The position numbers and the translations under genes were made by a program. The notes under the pieces are model-generated. The model did not search any database. It was not told the DNA's origin and worked only from the letters and a program-made list of their open reading frames with translations. From positions 1-64,000 of the forward strand of contig JBDLTT010000035.1 of NCBI GenBank assembly GCA_039805725.1: DNA of 64,000 nucleotides, written 5' to 3'. Positions 42,924 to 52,337 of the stretch are shown piece by piece. Source of the stretch: Fluviibacter sp039805725 (lineage in GTDB: Bacteria > Pseudomonadota > Gammaproteobacteria > Burkholderiales > Rhodocyclaceae). Numbering within the stretch: the first letter of the stretch is position 1; every line of letters begins with the position of its first letter.

Positions 42924-43045
42924 GATGAAACTCCAAAATTCAAAAATAGGTATGCAGGGCGCGCCGAAGTCGACAAAAGGCGATTTTTCGCGCTGCGCCG
43001 CAACGGATGGCATTTGCCCAGAGACAAGCCCTCGGCCAAACCGCG

Positions 43046-43051
43046 TATAAT
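43046..43051 (+). promoter_or_regulatory. Candidate -10 box between mreB and gatC
   Basis: A perfect TATAAT on the plus strand sits in the 294-base gap between the divergent mreB and gatC starts. It is the core of the near-palindrome GTATAATAC, so the minus strand reads TATTAT, also a passable -10. No clear -35 is seen either way. It could serve either operon; the gatC leader from here would be about 160 bases. Confidence 0.35.
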
Positions 43052-43217
43052 ACCGCAAATTCAAGGGGATATTTGGTGCCGACCCAGCAACAACCCGATG
43101 GCATGGAGGAAAATATCTGATGCCACACTCCAGAAGTTGAGTTTTGGCGTTTTAACCGACGTTCCCCTGTTTTTACCGATTTTCAACTTGATTTCTGCTT
43201 ATTTGCTACCGCAAGTT

Positions 43218-43511
43218 ATGGCTTTTACCCCTGAAGACGTACAACGACTGGCCAAACTGGCCCGGATCGAACTCGGTCCGGAGCAGGTCAACGCCACACT
43301 CGGCCACCTCGACAACATTTTCGGCATGATCGCCGAGTTGCGCCAGATCGATACCGGCGGCATCCCTCCTATGGCGCACGCCTGCGATGTCGGCCAACGC
43401 CTGCGTGACGATCTGGTGACCGATGGCAGCATCGAGCAGCGAGACCGCTGCCTGGCGCTGGCACCCGAATCGGAAGCCGGCCTCTACCTCGTGCCGAAGG
43501 TGATCGAATGA
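43218..43511 (+). CDS. gatC: Aspartyl/glutamyl-tRNA amidotransferase subunit C
   Basis: GatC stabilises the GatCAB complex, which amidates Glu-tRNA-Gln and Asp-tRNA-Asn. The ATG at 43218 (MAFTPEDVQRLAKLARIEL) gives the typical 97 residues. The frame is open for about 200 bases upstream but that stretch is not protein-like. The C-terminal LRDDLVTDGS and the ending FYLVPKVI-type sequence LYLVPKVIE match the family. It overlaps gatA by four bases. Confidence 0.93.
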   Translation: MAFTPEDVQRLAKLARIELGPEQVNATLGHLDNIFGMIAELRQIDTGGIPPMAHACDVGQRLRDDLVTDGSIEQRDRCLALAPESEAGLYLVPKVIE

Positions 43512-44962
43512 TTCACGCCAGCCTTAAGGAGCTCGCCAGTGCACTCGAAACCAAACAGGTTTCCAGCCTGGAACTGACCGATCTGTTCCTCGGTCGCATC
43601 GCCCAGCACAACCCGACGATCAACGCCTTCGTTACCATCGACGCAGAAAAGTCCCGCGCCGCGGCCAAAGCCGCCGATGCCGCCCGCGCGGCAGGTAAAG
43701 CAGGCCCGCTCACCGGCGTACCGATTGCCCACAAAGACATCTTCTGCCAGGACGGATGGCGCACCACTTGTGGTTCGCGCATGCTGGAGGACTTCATCGC
43801 ACCCTATAACGCCACTGTCGTTGAGCGCTGCAACCAGGCTGGTCTGGTCTCGCTGGGCAAACTCAACATGGACGAGTTCGCCATGGGCTCGTCGAATGAA
43901 ACCTCATACTACGGGCCCGTGCGCAACCCGTGGGATACCCAACGCGTACCCGGCGGTTCATCGGGTGGCTCGGCTGCAGCAGTGGCCGCGCGCTTGGCAC
44001 CAGCCGTCACCGGCACCGATACCGGTGGTTCGATTCGCCAGCCAGCCGCGCTGTGCGGCCTCACCGGCCTCAAACCGTCATACGGCACCGTCTCGCGCTG
44101 GGGCATGATCGCCTTTGCGTCGTCGCTCGATCAGGCCGGTCCGATGGCGCATTCCGCTGAAGACTGCGCCCTGTTGCTCAACGCCTTTGCCGGTTTTGAT
44201 GCGAAGGATTCCACCAGCCTCGAACGTGACAACGAAGACTACACACGTTCACTAGCCCAACCGCTCAAGGGGCTGCGCATTGGTCTACCCAAAGAATTCT
44301 TCAATGCCGACGGCGATGCCGCCACCATGGCCGCCATCGATGCCGCACTTGGCGAATACCGCAAGCTTGGTGCCGAAACGATTGAAGTTTCGTTGCCATC
44401 CATTGGCCAATCGGTATCGGCCTACTACGTGATCGCCCCGGCTGAAGCCAGCTCGAACCTCTCGCGTTTCGACGGTGTGCGTTATGGCTATCGCGCATCC
44501 GAATACAGCGACCTCAACGACATGTACGCCAAGTCGCGCGCCCAGGGTTTCGGCGAAGAAGTAAAACGCCGCATCCTCATTGGCACCTACGTGCTGTCAC
44601 ACGGTTACTACGATGCTTATTATTTGCAGGCGCAGCGCATTCGCCGTCTGATCGCCAACGATTTCGACGCAGCCTTCAAGCAGTGCGACGTCATCGCCAG
44701 CCCCACCACACCGGGCACGGCCTTCAAGTTCGGCGAGAAGTCGGGCGACCCCGTGCAGATGTACCTGTCGGACATCTATACCATCGGCGTCAACTTGGCC
44801 GGCATCCCCGCGCTGTCGCACCCGTGCGGTGAAATCAACGGCCTGCCTGTCGGCATGCAGCTAATCGGCCCGTACTTCAGCGAGCACCGCCTGCTCAACG
44901 CCACCCACCAGTATCAGCAAGCCACCGACTGGCATCGCCGCACGCCGGCTGCCTTCGCTTAA
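43508..44962 (+). CDS. gatA: Aspartyl/glutamyl-tRNA amidotransferase subunit A
   Basis: The amidase subunit releases ammonia from glutamine for transfer to misacylated tRNA. The Ser-cisSer-Lys triad is visible as Lys76 (AHKD), Ser151 (GGSSGGS) and Ser175 (GTDTGGSIRQPA). Length 484 is normal. It lies between gatC (overlap) and gatB (24-base gap with AGAGAG before the ATG). Confidence 0.96.
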   Translation: MIHASLKELASALETKQVSSLELTDLFLGRIAQHNPTINAFVTIDAEKSRAAAKAADAARAAGKAGPLTGVPIAHKDIFCQDGWRTTCGSRMLEDFIAPYNATVVERCNQAGLVSLGKLNMDEFAMGSSNETSYYGPVRNPWDTQRVPGGSSGGSAAAVAARLAPAVTGTDTGGSIRQPAALCGLTGLKPSYGTVSRWGMIAFASSLDQAGPMAHSAEDCALLLNAFAGFDAKDSTSLERDNEDYTRSLAQPLKGLRIGLPKEFFNADGDAATMAAIDAALGEYRKLGAETIEVSLPSIGQSVSAYYVIAPAEASSNLSRFDGVRYGYRASEYSDLNDMYAKSRAQGFGEEVKRRILIGTYVLSHGYYDAYYLQAQRIRRLIANDFDAAFKQCDVIASPTTPGTAFKFGEKSGDPVQMYLSDIYTIGVNLAGIPALSHPCGEINGLPVGMQLIGPYFSEHRLLNATHQYQQATDWHRRTPAAFA

Positions 44963-44986
44963 GCCAAAGACCGCAGAGAGAGACAC

Positions 44987-46429
44987 ATGACCTGGGAAGT
45001 CGTCATCGGCATGGAAACCCATGCCCAGCTCGCCACCAACGCCAAAATCTTTTCGGGCGCGTCCACCGCTTTCGGCGCACAACCGAACGCACAGACCAGC
45101 CTCGTCGATCTGGCCATGCCGGGCGTGCTGCCAGTGCTCAACCGCGAAGCGGTCTCATGCGCTATTCGTTTCGGGCTCGCCGTCGGCGCCAAAATTGATC
45201 AGCGCTCCATCTTCGCGCGCAAGAACTATTTCTATCCGGATCTACCCAAGGGCTACCAGATCAGCCAATTTGAAAATCCGGTCGTCGACGGCGGCAGCAT
45301 CACGCTTCAGCTCGGCCAGAGCGATGGCGCCACAGAAAAGATCGTCAAACTGACGCGCGCCCACCTGGAAGAAGACGCCGGCAAATCGCTGCACGAAGAC
45401 TTCCACGGCCGCACCGGCGTCGACCTCAACCGTGCCGGCACGCCACTGCTGGAAATCGTGTCCGAACCCGACATGCGTTCATCGGCCGAAGCCGTTGCTT
45501 ACGCCCGCGCGCTGCATAGCCTCGTGCGCTGGATCGGCATCTGCGACGGCAACATGCAGGAAGGCTCCTTCCGCTGCGATGCCAATGTCTCGGTGCGCAA
45601 ACCCGGTCAGCCTTTCGGCACACGCCGCGAAATCAAGAACCTCAACTCCTTCCGCTTCCTGCAACAAGCCATCGACTACGAAGTGCAGTGGCAGATCAAC
45701 GAACTGGAAGAGGGCCGCGCCATTCAGCAGGCCACCGTGTTGTTCGACCCGGACACCGGTGAAACTCGTGCCATGCGCACCAAAGAAGACGCGATGGATT
45801 ATCGCTACTTCCCCGATCCCGATCTGCTCCCCGTGATCATCAGCGACGACTGGATCGACCGCGTACGCGGTGAAATGCCAGAACTCCCCGAAGCCATGCG
45901 TACCCGCTTCGAAGCGCTCGGCCTCTCGACCTACGACGCAGCCGCCGTCACCGCCTCGCTGGAGATTGCCCGTTACTTCGAGGGCACCCTCAAGGTGGCC
46001 GGCAACGCGCAAGCCAAACAAGCCGCCAACTGGATCATGGGTGATTTATCAGCACGCCTAAACCGCGAAGGGCTCGACATCGTCGCGGCCCCGGTAAGCG
46101 CCGAGCAACTGGGCGGCCTCATCTCCCGCATCGCCGACCAGACCATCTCCAACGCCATCGGCAAAAAAGTCTTCGATGCGCTATGGCAAGGTCAGGGTAC
46201 CAGCGCTGACGAAATCATTGAGGCGCAGGGTCTCAAGCAGATCACCGACACCGGCGCCATCGAAGCGCTGGTCGATGAAGTCATCGCCGCCAACCCGGGT
46301 AACGTCGCCGAATACAAAGCCGGCAAAGAGAAAGCACTCAACGCGCTAGTCGGTCAGATCATGAAGGCCGCCAAGGGCAAGGCGAATCCGCAACAGGTGA
46401 ATGATTTGCTGCGGAAGAAGTTAAGCTAA
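44987..46429 (+). CDS. gatB: Aspartyl/glutamyl-tRNA amidotransferase subunit B
   Basis: GatB binds the misacylated tRNA and activates its side-chain carboxylate with ATP. The N-terminus WEVVIGMETHAQL, the central KNYFYPDLPKGYQISQ, GVDLNRAGTPLLEIV and RCDANVSVR, and the C-terminal YqeY-like tail (NPGNVAEYKAGKEKALNALVGQIMK) are all typical of this 480-residue subunit. A strong hairpin terminator follows the stop. Confidence 0.96.
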   Translation: MTWEVVIGMETHAQLATNAKIFSGASTAFGAQPNAQTSLVDLAMPGVLPVLNREAVSCAIRFGLAVGAKIDQRSIFARKNYFYPDLPKGYQISQFENPVVDGGSITLQLGQSDGATEKIVKLTRAHLEEDAGKSLHEDFHGRTGVDLNRAGTPLLEIVSEPDMRSSAEAVAYARALHSLVRWIGICDGNMQEGSFRCDANVSVRKPGQPFGTRREIKNLNSFRFLQQAIDYEVQWQINELEEGRAIQQATVLFDPDTGETRAMRTKEDAMDYRYFPDPDLLPVIISDDWIDRVRGEMPELPEAMRTRFEALGLSTYDAAAVTASLEIARYFEGTLKVAGNAQAKQAANWIMGDLSARLNREGLDIVAAPVSAEQLGGLISRIADQTISNAIGKKVFDALWQGQGTSADEIIEAQGLKQITDTGAIEALVDEVIAANPGNVAEYKAGKEKALNALVGQIMKAAKGKANPQQVNDLLRKKLS

Positions 46430-46447
46430 TTCCGTGTAGCTCAAAAT

Positions 46448-46475
46448 AAAAAGCCGTTCGATTGAACGGCTTTTT
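46448..46475. terminator. Bidirectional rho-independent terminator between gatB and pyrE
   Basis: A 12-bp perfect stem (AAAAAGCCGTTC at 46448-46459, GAACGGCTTTTT at 46464-46475) with a four-base loop is flanked by A and T runs, so it works in both directions. It sits 18 bases after gatB and 19 bases after the convergent pyrE stop. Confidence 0.9.
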
Positions 46476-46494
46476 ATTTGGCGCTCGAAGAGAG

Positions 46495-47133
46495 TTAAAC
46501 CCCGTATTGCTGGCGATAAGCCGCTACAGCTGGCCGATGGCTGGCCAAGTCGGTGTTGTCTTTGAGGAAGTCGAGCAGATCGGCGAGGTTGGCGATGGCG
46601 ATGACCGGGATGCCATAAGACGCTGAGACTTCCTGCACAGCCGATAGTTCGCCCGTACCGCGCTCCATGCGGTCCAGCGCAATAAGAACGCCAGCAGGCG
46701 TGGCGCCCTGGTTGCGGATCAGTTCGACCGATTCACGCACCGAAGTACCGGCGGAAATCACATCATCGACGATGAGGACCCGACCCTTGAGCGGCGCACC
46801 GACAATCGTGCCGCCTTCGCCGTGATCTTTGGCTTCTTTACGATTGAAGGCATACGGAAAGTTATGACTCTGCTGCGCCAGCACGACCGAGATAGCGGCA
46901 ACGAGCGGTATACCCTTGTAGGCGGGGCCAAAAAGCATGTCGAACTGGAGGCCGGATTCCAGCAAGCGGCCCGCATAAAACTCGGACAGTTTAGCCAACG
47001 CAGCGCCGTCCTGGAACAGGCCAGAGTTGAAGAAGTAGGGTGAGAGGCGACCAGCCTTGGTTTTAAACTCGCCAAAGCGCAGGACGTTCTGATCGAGGGC
47101 GAAACGGATGAAATCGTGGCTCAGCGATGACAT
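46495..47133 (-). CDS. pyrE: Orotate phosphoribosyltransferase
   Basis: PyrE joins orotate to PRPP to give orotidine monophosphate in pyrimidine synthesis. The PRPP-binding motif VLIVDDVISAGTSVRES and the segments SPYFFNSGLF and FGPAYKGIPL identify it. The 212 residues are normal. It is transcribed towards gatB and is divergent from the glycerate kinase gene. Confidence 0.95.
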   Translation of the reverse strand: MSSLSHDFIRFALDQNVLRFGEFKTKAGRLSPYFFNSGLFQDGAALAKLSEFYAGRLLESGLQFDMLFGPAYKGIPLVAAISVVLAQQSHNFPYAFNRKEAKDHGEGGTIVGAPLKGRVLIVDDVISAGTSVRESVELIRNQGATPAGVLIALDRMERGTGELSAVQEVSASYGIPVIAIANLADLLDFLKDNTDLASHRPAVAAYRQQYGV

Positions 47134-47207
47134 GAAAATCTTTCATGGGGTGACAATGGAAACTGGTGCATTATCTCAAGACATTGCCCTGGAACGAAAT
47201 CAACGCC

Positions 47208-48494
47208 ATGACCCCGCCGTTCACCAATGACAGCGCCACGCGCTTATTGAGCGCCATGTTCGACGCGGCCGTAGCCAGCGCCCAGCCTGATCTACGGGTG
47301 CCGCTATTTCTGCCGAAAACACCGCCCAAGGGTCGGCTGATTGTGATTGGTGCCGGAAAGGCCTCGGCGGCGATGGCGCGTGCAGTCGAAACGCATTGGC
47401 TAGGAGCGCTGTCGGGACTAGTTGTCACCCGCTACGGCTATGAAGAGCCCTGTGAGCATATCGAGATTCTGTCAGCTGCGCACCCGGTACCCGATGATGC
47501 TGGCCACCTGGCGGCGCAGCGGATTCTGGACATGGTGAGTGACCTGAGCCCTGATGATGTCGTGCTTTGTCTGATCTCGGGCGGCGGTTCGGCACTGTTA
47601 GCACTCCCTGCCGACGGACTGACACTGGAGGTTAAACAGCGCATCAACCGGGAACTGTTACGCTCGGGCGCCACGATTCGCGAGGTAAACTGCGTGCGCC
47701 GCCATTTATCACGGATCAAAGGCGGGCGTCTTGCCGCAGCTTGTTATCCGGCACAGGTCATCAACTTGTTGATCTCGGATGTGCCGGGTGACGATCCAGC
47801 AGACATTGCTTCAGGGCCCACGGTCGGTGACCCGACGACCTGTACTGATGCGCTGTCGATTATTGATCGCTACCAAATTACCATTCCTGAGGCCATTCGT
47901 ATACGGCTGCTCGATGGCGCCCTGGAATCCGTGAAACCCGACGACCAACGACTGGCGCGCGTAACCACACACATGATCGCGACACCTTATCAGTCATTAC
48001 AAGCGGCAGCGGATGTGTCGCTCAAGGCGGGGATTGCCACGTACGTTATGGGAGATGCCATTGAGGGCGAAGCCAAAGATGTCGGCACCACCTTTGCCGG
48101 GCTGACCAGGCAGATCCTGGCGCACAATGCGCCATTTCAACGGCCCTGCATACTGCTCTCCGGCGGCGAAACCACTGTCACGGTGCGCGAAGATTGCTCA
48201 GGCAAAGGCGGCCGCAACGTGGAGTTTCTGTTGGCGCTGGGCATCGCACTACAGGGTGCCCACGGCGTTTATGCCTTAGCGGCTGATACGGATGGTGTGG
48301 ACGGGTTAGAAGAAATCGCTGGCGCGGTTTTAACGCCAGATACATTGCAACGCGCCTGGGCGGCTGGGATTTTGCCACGCGCAGCGTTGGACAATCACGA
48401 CACGCACACCTTCTTCGGGAAACTCGATCAGTCGCTCATTACAGGTCCGACTAAAACCAACGTCAATGATTTCCGGGCTATCTTGATCACTTAG
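47208..48494 (+). CDS. Glycerate 2-kinase, MOFRL/TtuD family
   Basis: The 428-residue protein belongs to the GckA/TtuD (MOFRL) glycerate kinases, which phosphorylate D-glycerate to 2-phosphoglycerate. Motifs are VIGAGKASAAMARAVE, LISGGGSALLALP, ISDVPGDDPADIASGPT, LLSGGETTVTV and GGRNVEFLLALG. I chose the ATG at 47208; a GTG at 47166 would add 14 residues. It converges on glcF, so the glycolate and glycerate enzymes share one locus, consistent with glycolate use through glyoxylate and tartronate semialdehyde. Gene names in use include ttuD, gckA and glxK-type labels, so I leave the symbol empty. Confidence 0.9.
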   Translation: MTPPFTNDSATRLLSAMFDAAVASAQPDLRVPLFLPKTPPKGRLIVIGAGKASAAMARAVETHWLGALSGLVVTRYGYEEPCEHIEILSAAHPVPDDAGHLAAQRILDMVSDLSPDDVVLCLISGGGSALLALPADGLTLEVKQRINRELLRSGATIREVNCVRRHLSRIKGGRLAAACYPAQVINLLISDVPGDDPADIASGPTVGDPTTCTDALSIIDRYQITIPEAIRIRLLDGALESVKPDDQRLARVTTHMIATPYQSLQAAADVSLKAGIATYVMGDAIEGEAKDVGTTFAGLTRQILAHNAPFQRPCILLSGGETTVTVREDCSGKGGRNVEFLLALGIALQGAHGVYALAADTDGVDGLEEIAGAVLTPDTLQRAWAAGILPRAALDNHDTHTFFGKLDQSLITGPTKTNVNDFRAILIT

Positions 48495-48506
48495 CTGATG
48501 ACCTGA

Positions 48507-49739
48507 TCAGATCATACGGTCGATGAGTTCGATCCAATGACGAACCGGCACATCGGTTCCCGATTGTAGATGACTGATGCAGCCCACGTTGCCCGAAACG
48601 ATTTCCTGCGGTTCGGTCTTTGCAATGTTGGCAAGCTTGCGGTCACGCAGTTCCTGTGACAGCGCTGCCTGCAGGATTGAATAGGTGCCAGCTGAGCCAC
48701 AGCACAGATGGCTATCCTGACATAGACGCACGGTGACGCCGAGACTGCCCAACAACGCCTCGACAGCGCCACGGATCTTCTGGCCGTGCTGCAGGGTACA
48801 GGGCGGATGATAGGTCACGCGTTCGGGAATGCCGCCCGCACGTTTCTGGTGGGCGAGCGCCTCGATCTCGCCAGTGAAGGTCGGTAGAATCTCGCTGACA
48901 TCTTTGGCCATGGCCGAGATGCGTCTGGATTTCTCGGCATACGCCGGGTCATTCGCCAGGATCTCGGCGTAGTCTTTGATCATGACACCACAGCCCGAGG
49001 CATTGATGACGATGGTATCGACACCTTTCTCGACATACGGCCACCAGGCATCGATATTGCGTTTCATCTGCGCTTCGGCACCATGATGGTCACTTAAATG
49101 CTGACGAATCGCGCCACAGCATTCGGCTGACGAGGCCGTGACTAGCTCGACGCCAAGCTTGTCAAACACGCGCGCGGTAGCAGCATCGACATTGGGCATC
49201 ATCGATGGTTGCACACAACCTTGGTGCAGCAGCATTTGGCGCGTTGATTTGGTCGCGGGCCATTCGCCAGCCGGTTGTGGCGTCTGTACTTTTTTCCGCA
49301 GGGCGGCCGGGAACACGGGGCGTACAAAGCGGGCGATACCAAACAAGAAAGCAAATACGTTACGACGGCTCAGTGTTTCGCGCATCGCCCAGCGCATGAA
49401 TCGTTGTGACATTGGACGCATGACGCGCTCGTCGACGTAACGACGGCCGATATCTACCAGACGACCATAGCGTACGCCCGACGGGCAGGTGGATTCGCAG
49501 TTACGACACGTGAGACAACGATCAAGATGGGTCTGGGTCTTTGTCGTTACTGGCGCACCCTCGACCATCTCCTTCATCAGGTAGATGCGGCCGCGCGGGC
49601 CATCGAGTTCGTCGCCGAGAATCTGATAGGTCGGACAGGTGGCCGTGCAGAAACCACAATGAACACACTTGTTAACGATGGATTTGAATGAACTAATATC
49701 GTCATCGTTTTGAAATTCAGGAACAATCTTGATTTGCAT
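48507..49739 (-). CDS. glcF: Glycolate oxidase iron-sulfur subunit GlcF
   Basis: GlcF carries electrons from GlcD/GlcE towards the quinone pool. Two ferredoxin-type 4Fe-4S sites are visible at the N-terminus (Cys25, 28, 31 and 35; Cys75, 78, 81 and 85). The C-terminal half has the CCG-domain pattern (SAECCGAIRQH, HLCCGSAGTYS). Length 410 is typical. It lies nine bases after glcE, and its 3' end is 12 bases from the convergent glycerate kinase gene. Confidence 0.94.
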   Translation of the reverse strand: MQIKIVPEFQNDDDISSFKSIVNKCVHCGFCTATCPTYQILGDELDGPRGRIYLMKEMVEGAPVTTKTQTHLDRCLTCRNCESTCPSGVRYGRLVDIGRRYVDERVMRPMSQRFMRWAMRETLSRRNVFAFLFGIARFVRPVFPAALRKKVQTPQPAGEWPATKSTRQMLLHQGCVQPSMMPNVDAATARVFDKLGVELVTASSAECCGAIRQHLSDHHGAEAQMKRNIDAWWPYVEKGVDTIVINASGCGVMIKDYAEILANDPAYAEKSRRISAMAKDVSEILPTFTGEIEALAHQKRAGGIPERVTYHPPCTLQHGQKIRGAVEALLGSLGVTVRLCQDSHLCCGSAGTYSILQAALSQELRDRKLANIAKTEPQEIVSGNVGCISHLQSGTDVPVRHWIELIDRMI

Positions 49740-49748
49740 CGTAAGACC

Positions 49749-50849
49749 TCAGAGACCCTGATAGAGACGGCCAGGGTTGAAGATCCCCTGCGGATCGAAG
49801 GTCTGCTTCAAACGACGGTGAATTGCCATCAGCGCGGCGGATGGTTGCGCAAAGGTTTCGCCGCCGCCGTGCTGGTTGTTGAAACGAACGGCATGGCCAC
49901 CAAGTTCATGAGCGACTGCTCGCACGGCATCGCCTCTGGCGTCGCTCCAAAGCCAGCGTTGGCCACCACCCCATTCGATCAGCTGATGCGTCGCACCCTG
50001 CAGTCGGTTAGCGGCAATGCTTGGCGCGATGGCCGGAAGCGATAGCCGCCAAAGCGTCTGATTCGTATTCATCTCATGCGTATCGCAGAAGAACGGATGC
50101 GTCTGATCGCGCAAGCTATCCCAGAATATTTTGGCACCCGGGACGTCCAGCACCACACCGCGCATCTGATGAATGGCCGAGTCGACCGCCGCGCGTGCAC
50201 CGCTCAAACGGATGTGCAAGATGCCAGCTTCCCAGGCACTAGCAGTCAGTGGCAGTGGCTTGCCTGACCACTCATTAACGCGGCGAATCGCCTCTGCTTC
50301 AGACAATTCAAACCGGAGCGTTGCCGTTGCCACGGGAACTGGCAACACTTTGATCGACACCTGCGAAATGAGGCCGAGAATGCCCAATGAACCCGTCATC
50401 AGTCGGGACACATCATAACCGGCGACATTTTTCATCACCTGTCCACCAAACTTGAGCACATCTCCCTTGCCATCGATCACATGCATACCGAGAACAAAAT
50501 CGCGCACACCGCCAACAAAGGGGCGGCCAGGGCCCGACAATGCGGTAGCGATGACACCGCCCAGTGTTGACTCAGGCGCATAACGCGGCGGTTCAAACGG
50601 TAACATCTGGCCACGCTCGGCTAGCGCAGCTTCAATATCAGCCAGGGTCATACCCGCACGAGCGGTGAGTACCAGCTCAGCCGGATCGTATTCGACAATA
50701 CCGGTATGCCCTGTGGTGGCGAGCTGGCGCTGGGCGACCACCTGGTTGCCGTACCAACGTTTGCTCCCAGAGCCCTCGATGTTGAGCAGGCATTTTGCAG
50801 CCGCCGCATCGCGGATCTGTGCGACAAAGTCGTTCGTTAAATCAGCCAT
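49749..50849 (-). CDS. glcE: Glycolate oxidase FAD-binding subunit GlcE
   Basis: GlcE is the second flavin-type subunit of glycolate dehydrogenase. The 366-residue protein has the PCMH FAD domain: LTARAGMTLADIEAALAERGQMLPFEPP, then GGVIATALSGPGRPFVGGVRDFVLG. It is shorter than GlcD and lacks its full C-terminal catalytic region, as expected. It lies between glcD (17-base gap) and glcF. Confidence 0.93.
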   Translation of the reverse strand: MADLTNDFVAQIRDAAAAKCLLNIEGSGSKRWYGNQVVAQRQLATTGHTGIVEYDPAELVLTARAGMTLADIEAALAERGQMLPFEPPRYAPESTLGGVIATALSGPGRPFVGGVRDFVLGMHVIDGKGDVLKFGGQVMKNVAGYDVSRLMTGSLGILGLISQVSIKVLPVPVATATLRFELSEAEAIRRVNEWSGKPLPLTASAWEAGILHIRLSGARAAVDSAIHQMRGVVLDVPGAKIFWDSLRDQTHPFFCDTHEMNTNQTLWRLSLPAIAPSIAANRLQGATHQLIEWGGGQRWLWSDARGDAVRAVAHELGGHAVRFNNQHGGGETFAQPSAALMAIHRRLKQTFDPQGIFNPGRLYQGL

Positions 50850-50866
50850 AGAAGCAGCTCGTAACC

Positions 50867-52327
50867 TTAGAAGCGCGGCAAATCAGCGTGCGGCATCTGG
50901 CCACGGTGCACGTGCATACGACCATATTCAGCGCAGCGATGCAGCGTGGGAATGACCTTGTCCGGGTTCAGTAATCTGGCCGGATCGAAGGCCGCCTTGA
51001 CGCCGAAGAATGCGTCACGCTCTTTCTCGTCGAACTGCACGCACATGGTGTTGATCTTTTCGATGCCAACGCCGTGCTCACCGGTCACCGTGCCGCCGAG
51101 GGCCACACAGGCTTCAAGAATTTCGTTGCCGAAATCTTCGGCACGGCGCCACTGATCCTCGTCAGAACCATCGAACAGAATCAGCGGGTGCATGTTGCCA
51201 TCACCGGCATGAAAGACGTTCATACAGCGCAAGCCGTAACGCGCCTCCATTTCCTTGATCTGATTGAGCAACGTCGCGATGTGTTTTTTCGGGATTGTGC
51301 CGTCCATACAGTAGTAGTCTGGCGAAATGCGGCCGGCTGCGGGAAAAGCGTTCTTGCGGCCGCTCCAGAATTTCATACGCTCGGCTTCGCTCTCGGATAC
51401 CTGAATGCGGATGGCGCCAGAGTGACGCAATACGTCGCTCATGCGTGAGATTTCTTCCTCGACTTCTTCGGGCGTGCCGTCCGATTCACAGAGCAGAATC
51501 GCTTCAGCATTGAGGTCATAACCGGCTTGCACAAATTCTTCCACTGCGCGCGTCGCTGGCTTGTCCATCATCTCCAGCCCTGCTGGTATCAAACCAGCGG
51601 CGATGACATCAGCCACGGCATGACCTGCTTTGGTCATATCGTCGAAACTGGCCATGATGACGCGTGCCACGGGCGGCTTGGGTATCAGACGGACGGTGAC
51701 TTCTGTGACGACCGCCAGCATGCCCTCACTACCAATCATCACGCCAAGAAGATCCAACCCTGGTGCATCAAGCGCTTCTGTGCCGAATTCGACGATCTCA
51801 CCATCCATCAGTACGGCACGTACCCGGATGACATTATTCACGGTGAGGCCATATTTCAAACAGTGCACGCCGCCGGAGTTTTCAGCCACGTTTCCGCCAA
51901 TCGAACAGGCAATCTGGCTGGATGGATCCGGCGCGTAATACAAGTCATAAGGAGCGGCCGCATCGGAGATCGCGAGATTGCGAACCCCAGGTTGCAACAC
52001 TGCACGACGGCTAAGCGAGTCTATATCGAGAATCTTGTTGAGTTTGGCGGTCGAAAGCACGATACCTTCAGCCATCGGCATGGCACCACCCGACAGACCG
52101 GTTCCTGCACCACGCGGCACGACCGGAACACCGAATGCATTACATGCGTTGAGCACCGCTTGCACCTGAGCTTCGTTCTCAGGCAATGCCACCGCGATGG
52201 GCAGTGTGCGATAAGCTGCCAGGCCATCACATTCGTAGGGGGCGGTGTCTTCCTTCTGCCAGAGAAGATTGGCAGAAGGAAGAACCTGGGCGAGCGCCGC
52301 AATCAGACGCTGATGTTGTGCGCTCAT
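50867..52327 (-). CDS. glcD: Glycolate oxidase catalytic subunit GlcD
   Basis: The flavin dehydrogenase that oxidises glycolate to glyoxylate (it may also accept D-lactate). The FAD-binding VPRGAGTGLSGGA is near residues 70-82, followed by NVAENSGGVHCLKYG, and the C-terminal FAD-oxidase domain carries HAGDGNMHPLILFD and TGEHGVGIEK. Length 486 is normal. It follows the permease gene by ten bases in permease-glcD-glcE-glcF. Confidence 0.94.
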   Translation of the reverse strand: MSAQHQRLIAALAQVLPSANLLWQKEDTAPYECDGLAAYRTLPIAVALPENEAQVQAVLNACNAFGVPVVPRGAGTGLSGGAMPMAEGIVLSTAKLNKILDIDSLSRRAVLQPGVRNLAISDAAAPYDLYYAPDPSSQIACSIGGNVAENSGGVHCLKYGLTVNNVIRVRAVLMDGEIVEFGTEALDAPGLDLLGVMIGSEGMLAVVTEVTVRLIPKPPVARVIMASFDDMTKAGHAVADVIAAGLIPAGLEMMDKPATRAVEEFVQAGYDLNAEAILLCESDGTPEEVEEEISRMSDVLRHSGAIRIQVSESEAERMKFWSGRKNAFPAAGRISPDYYCMDGTIPKKHIATLLNQIKEMEARYGLRCMNVFHAGDGNMHPLILFDGSDEDQWRRAEDFGNEILEACVALGGTVTGEHGVGIEKINTMCVQFDEKERDAFFGVKAAFDPARLLNPDKVIPTLHRCAEYGRMHVHRGQMPHADLPRF

Positions 52328-52337
52328 GGTTATCGAC

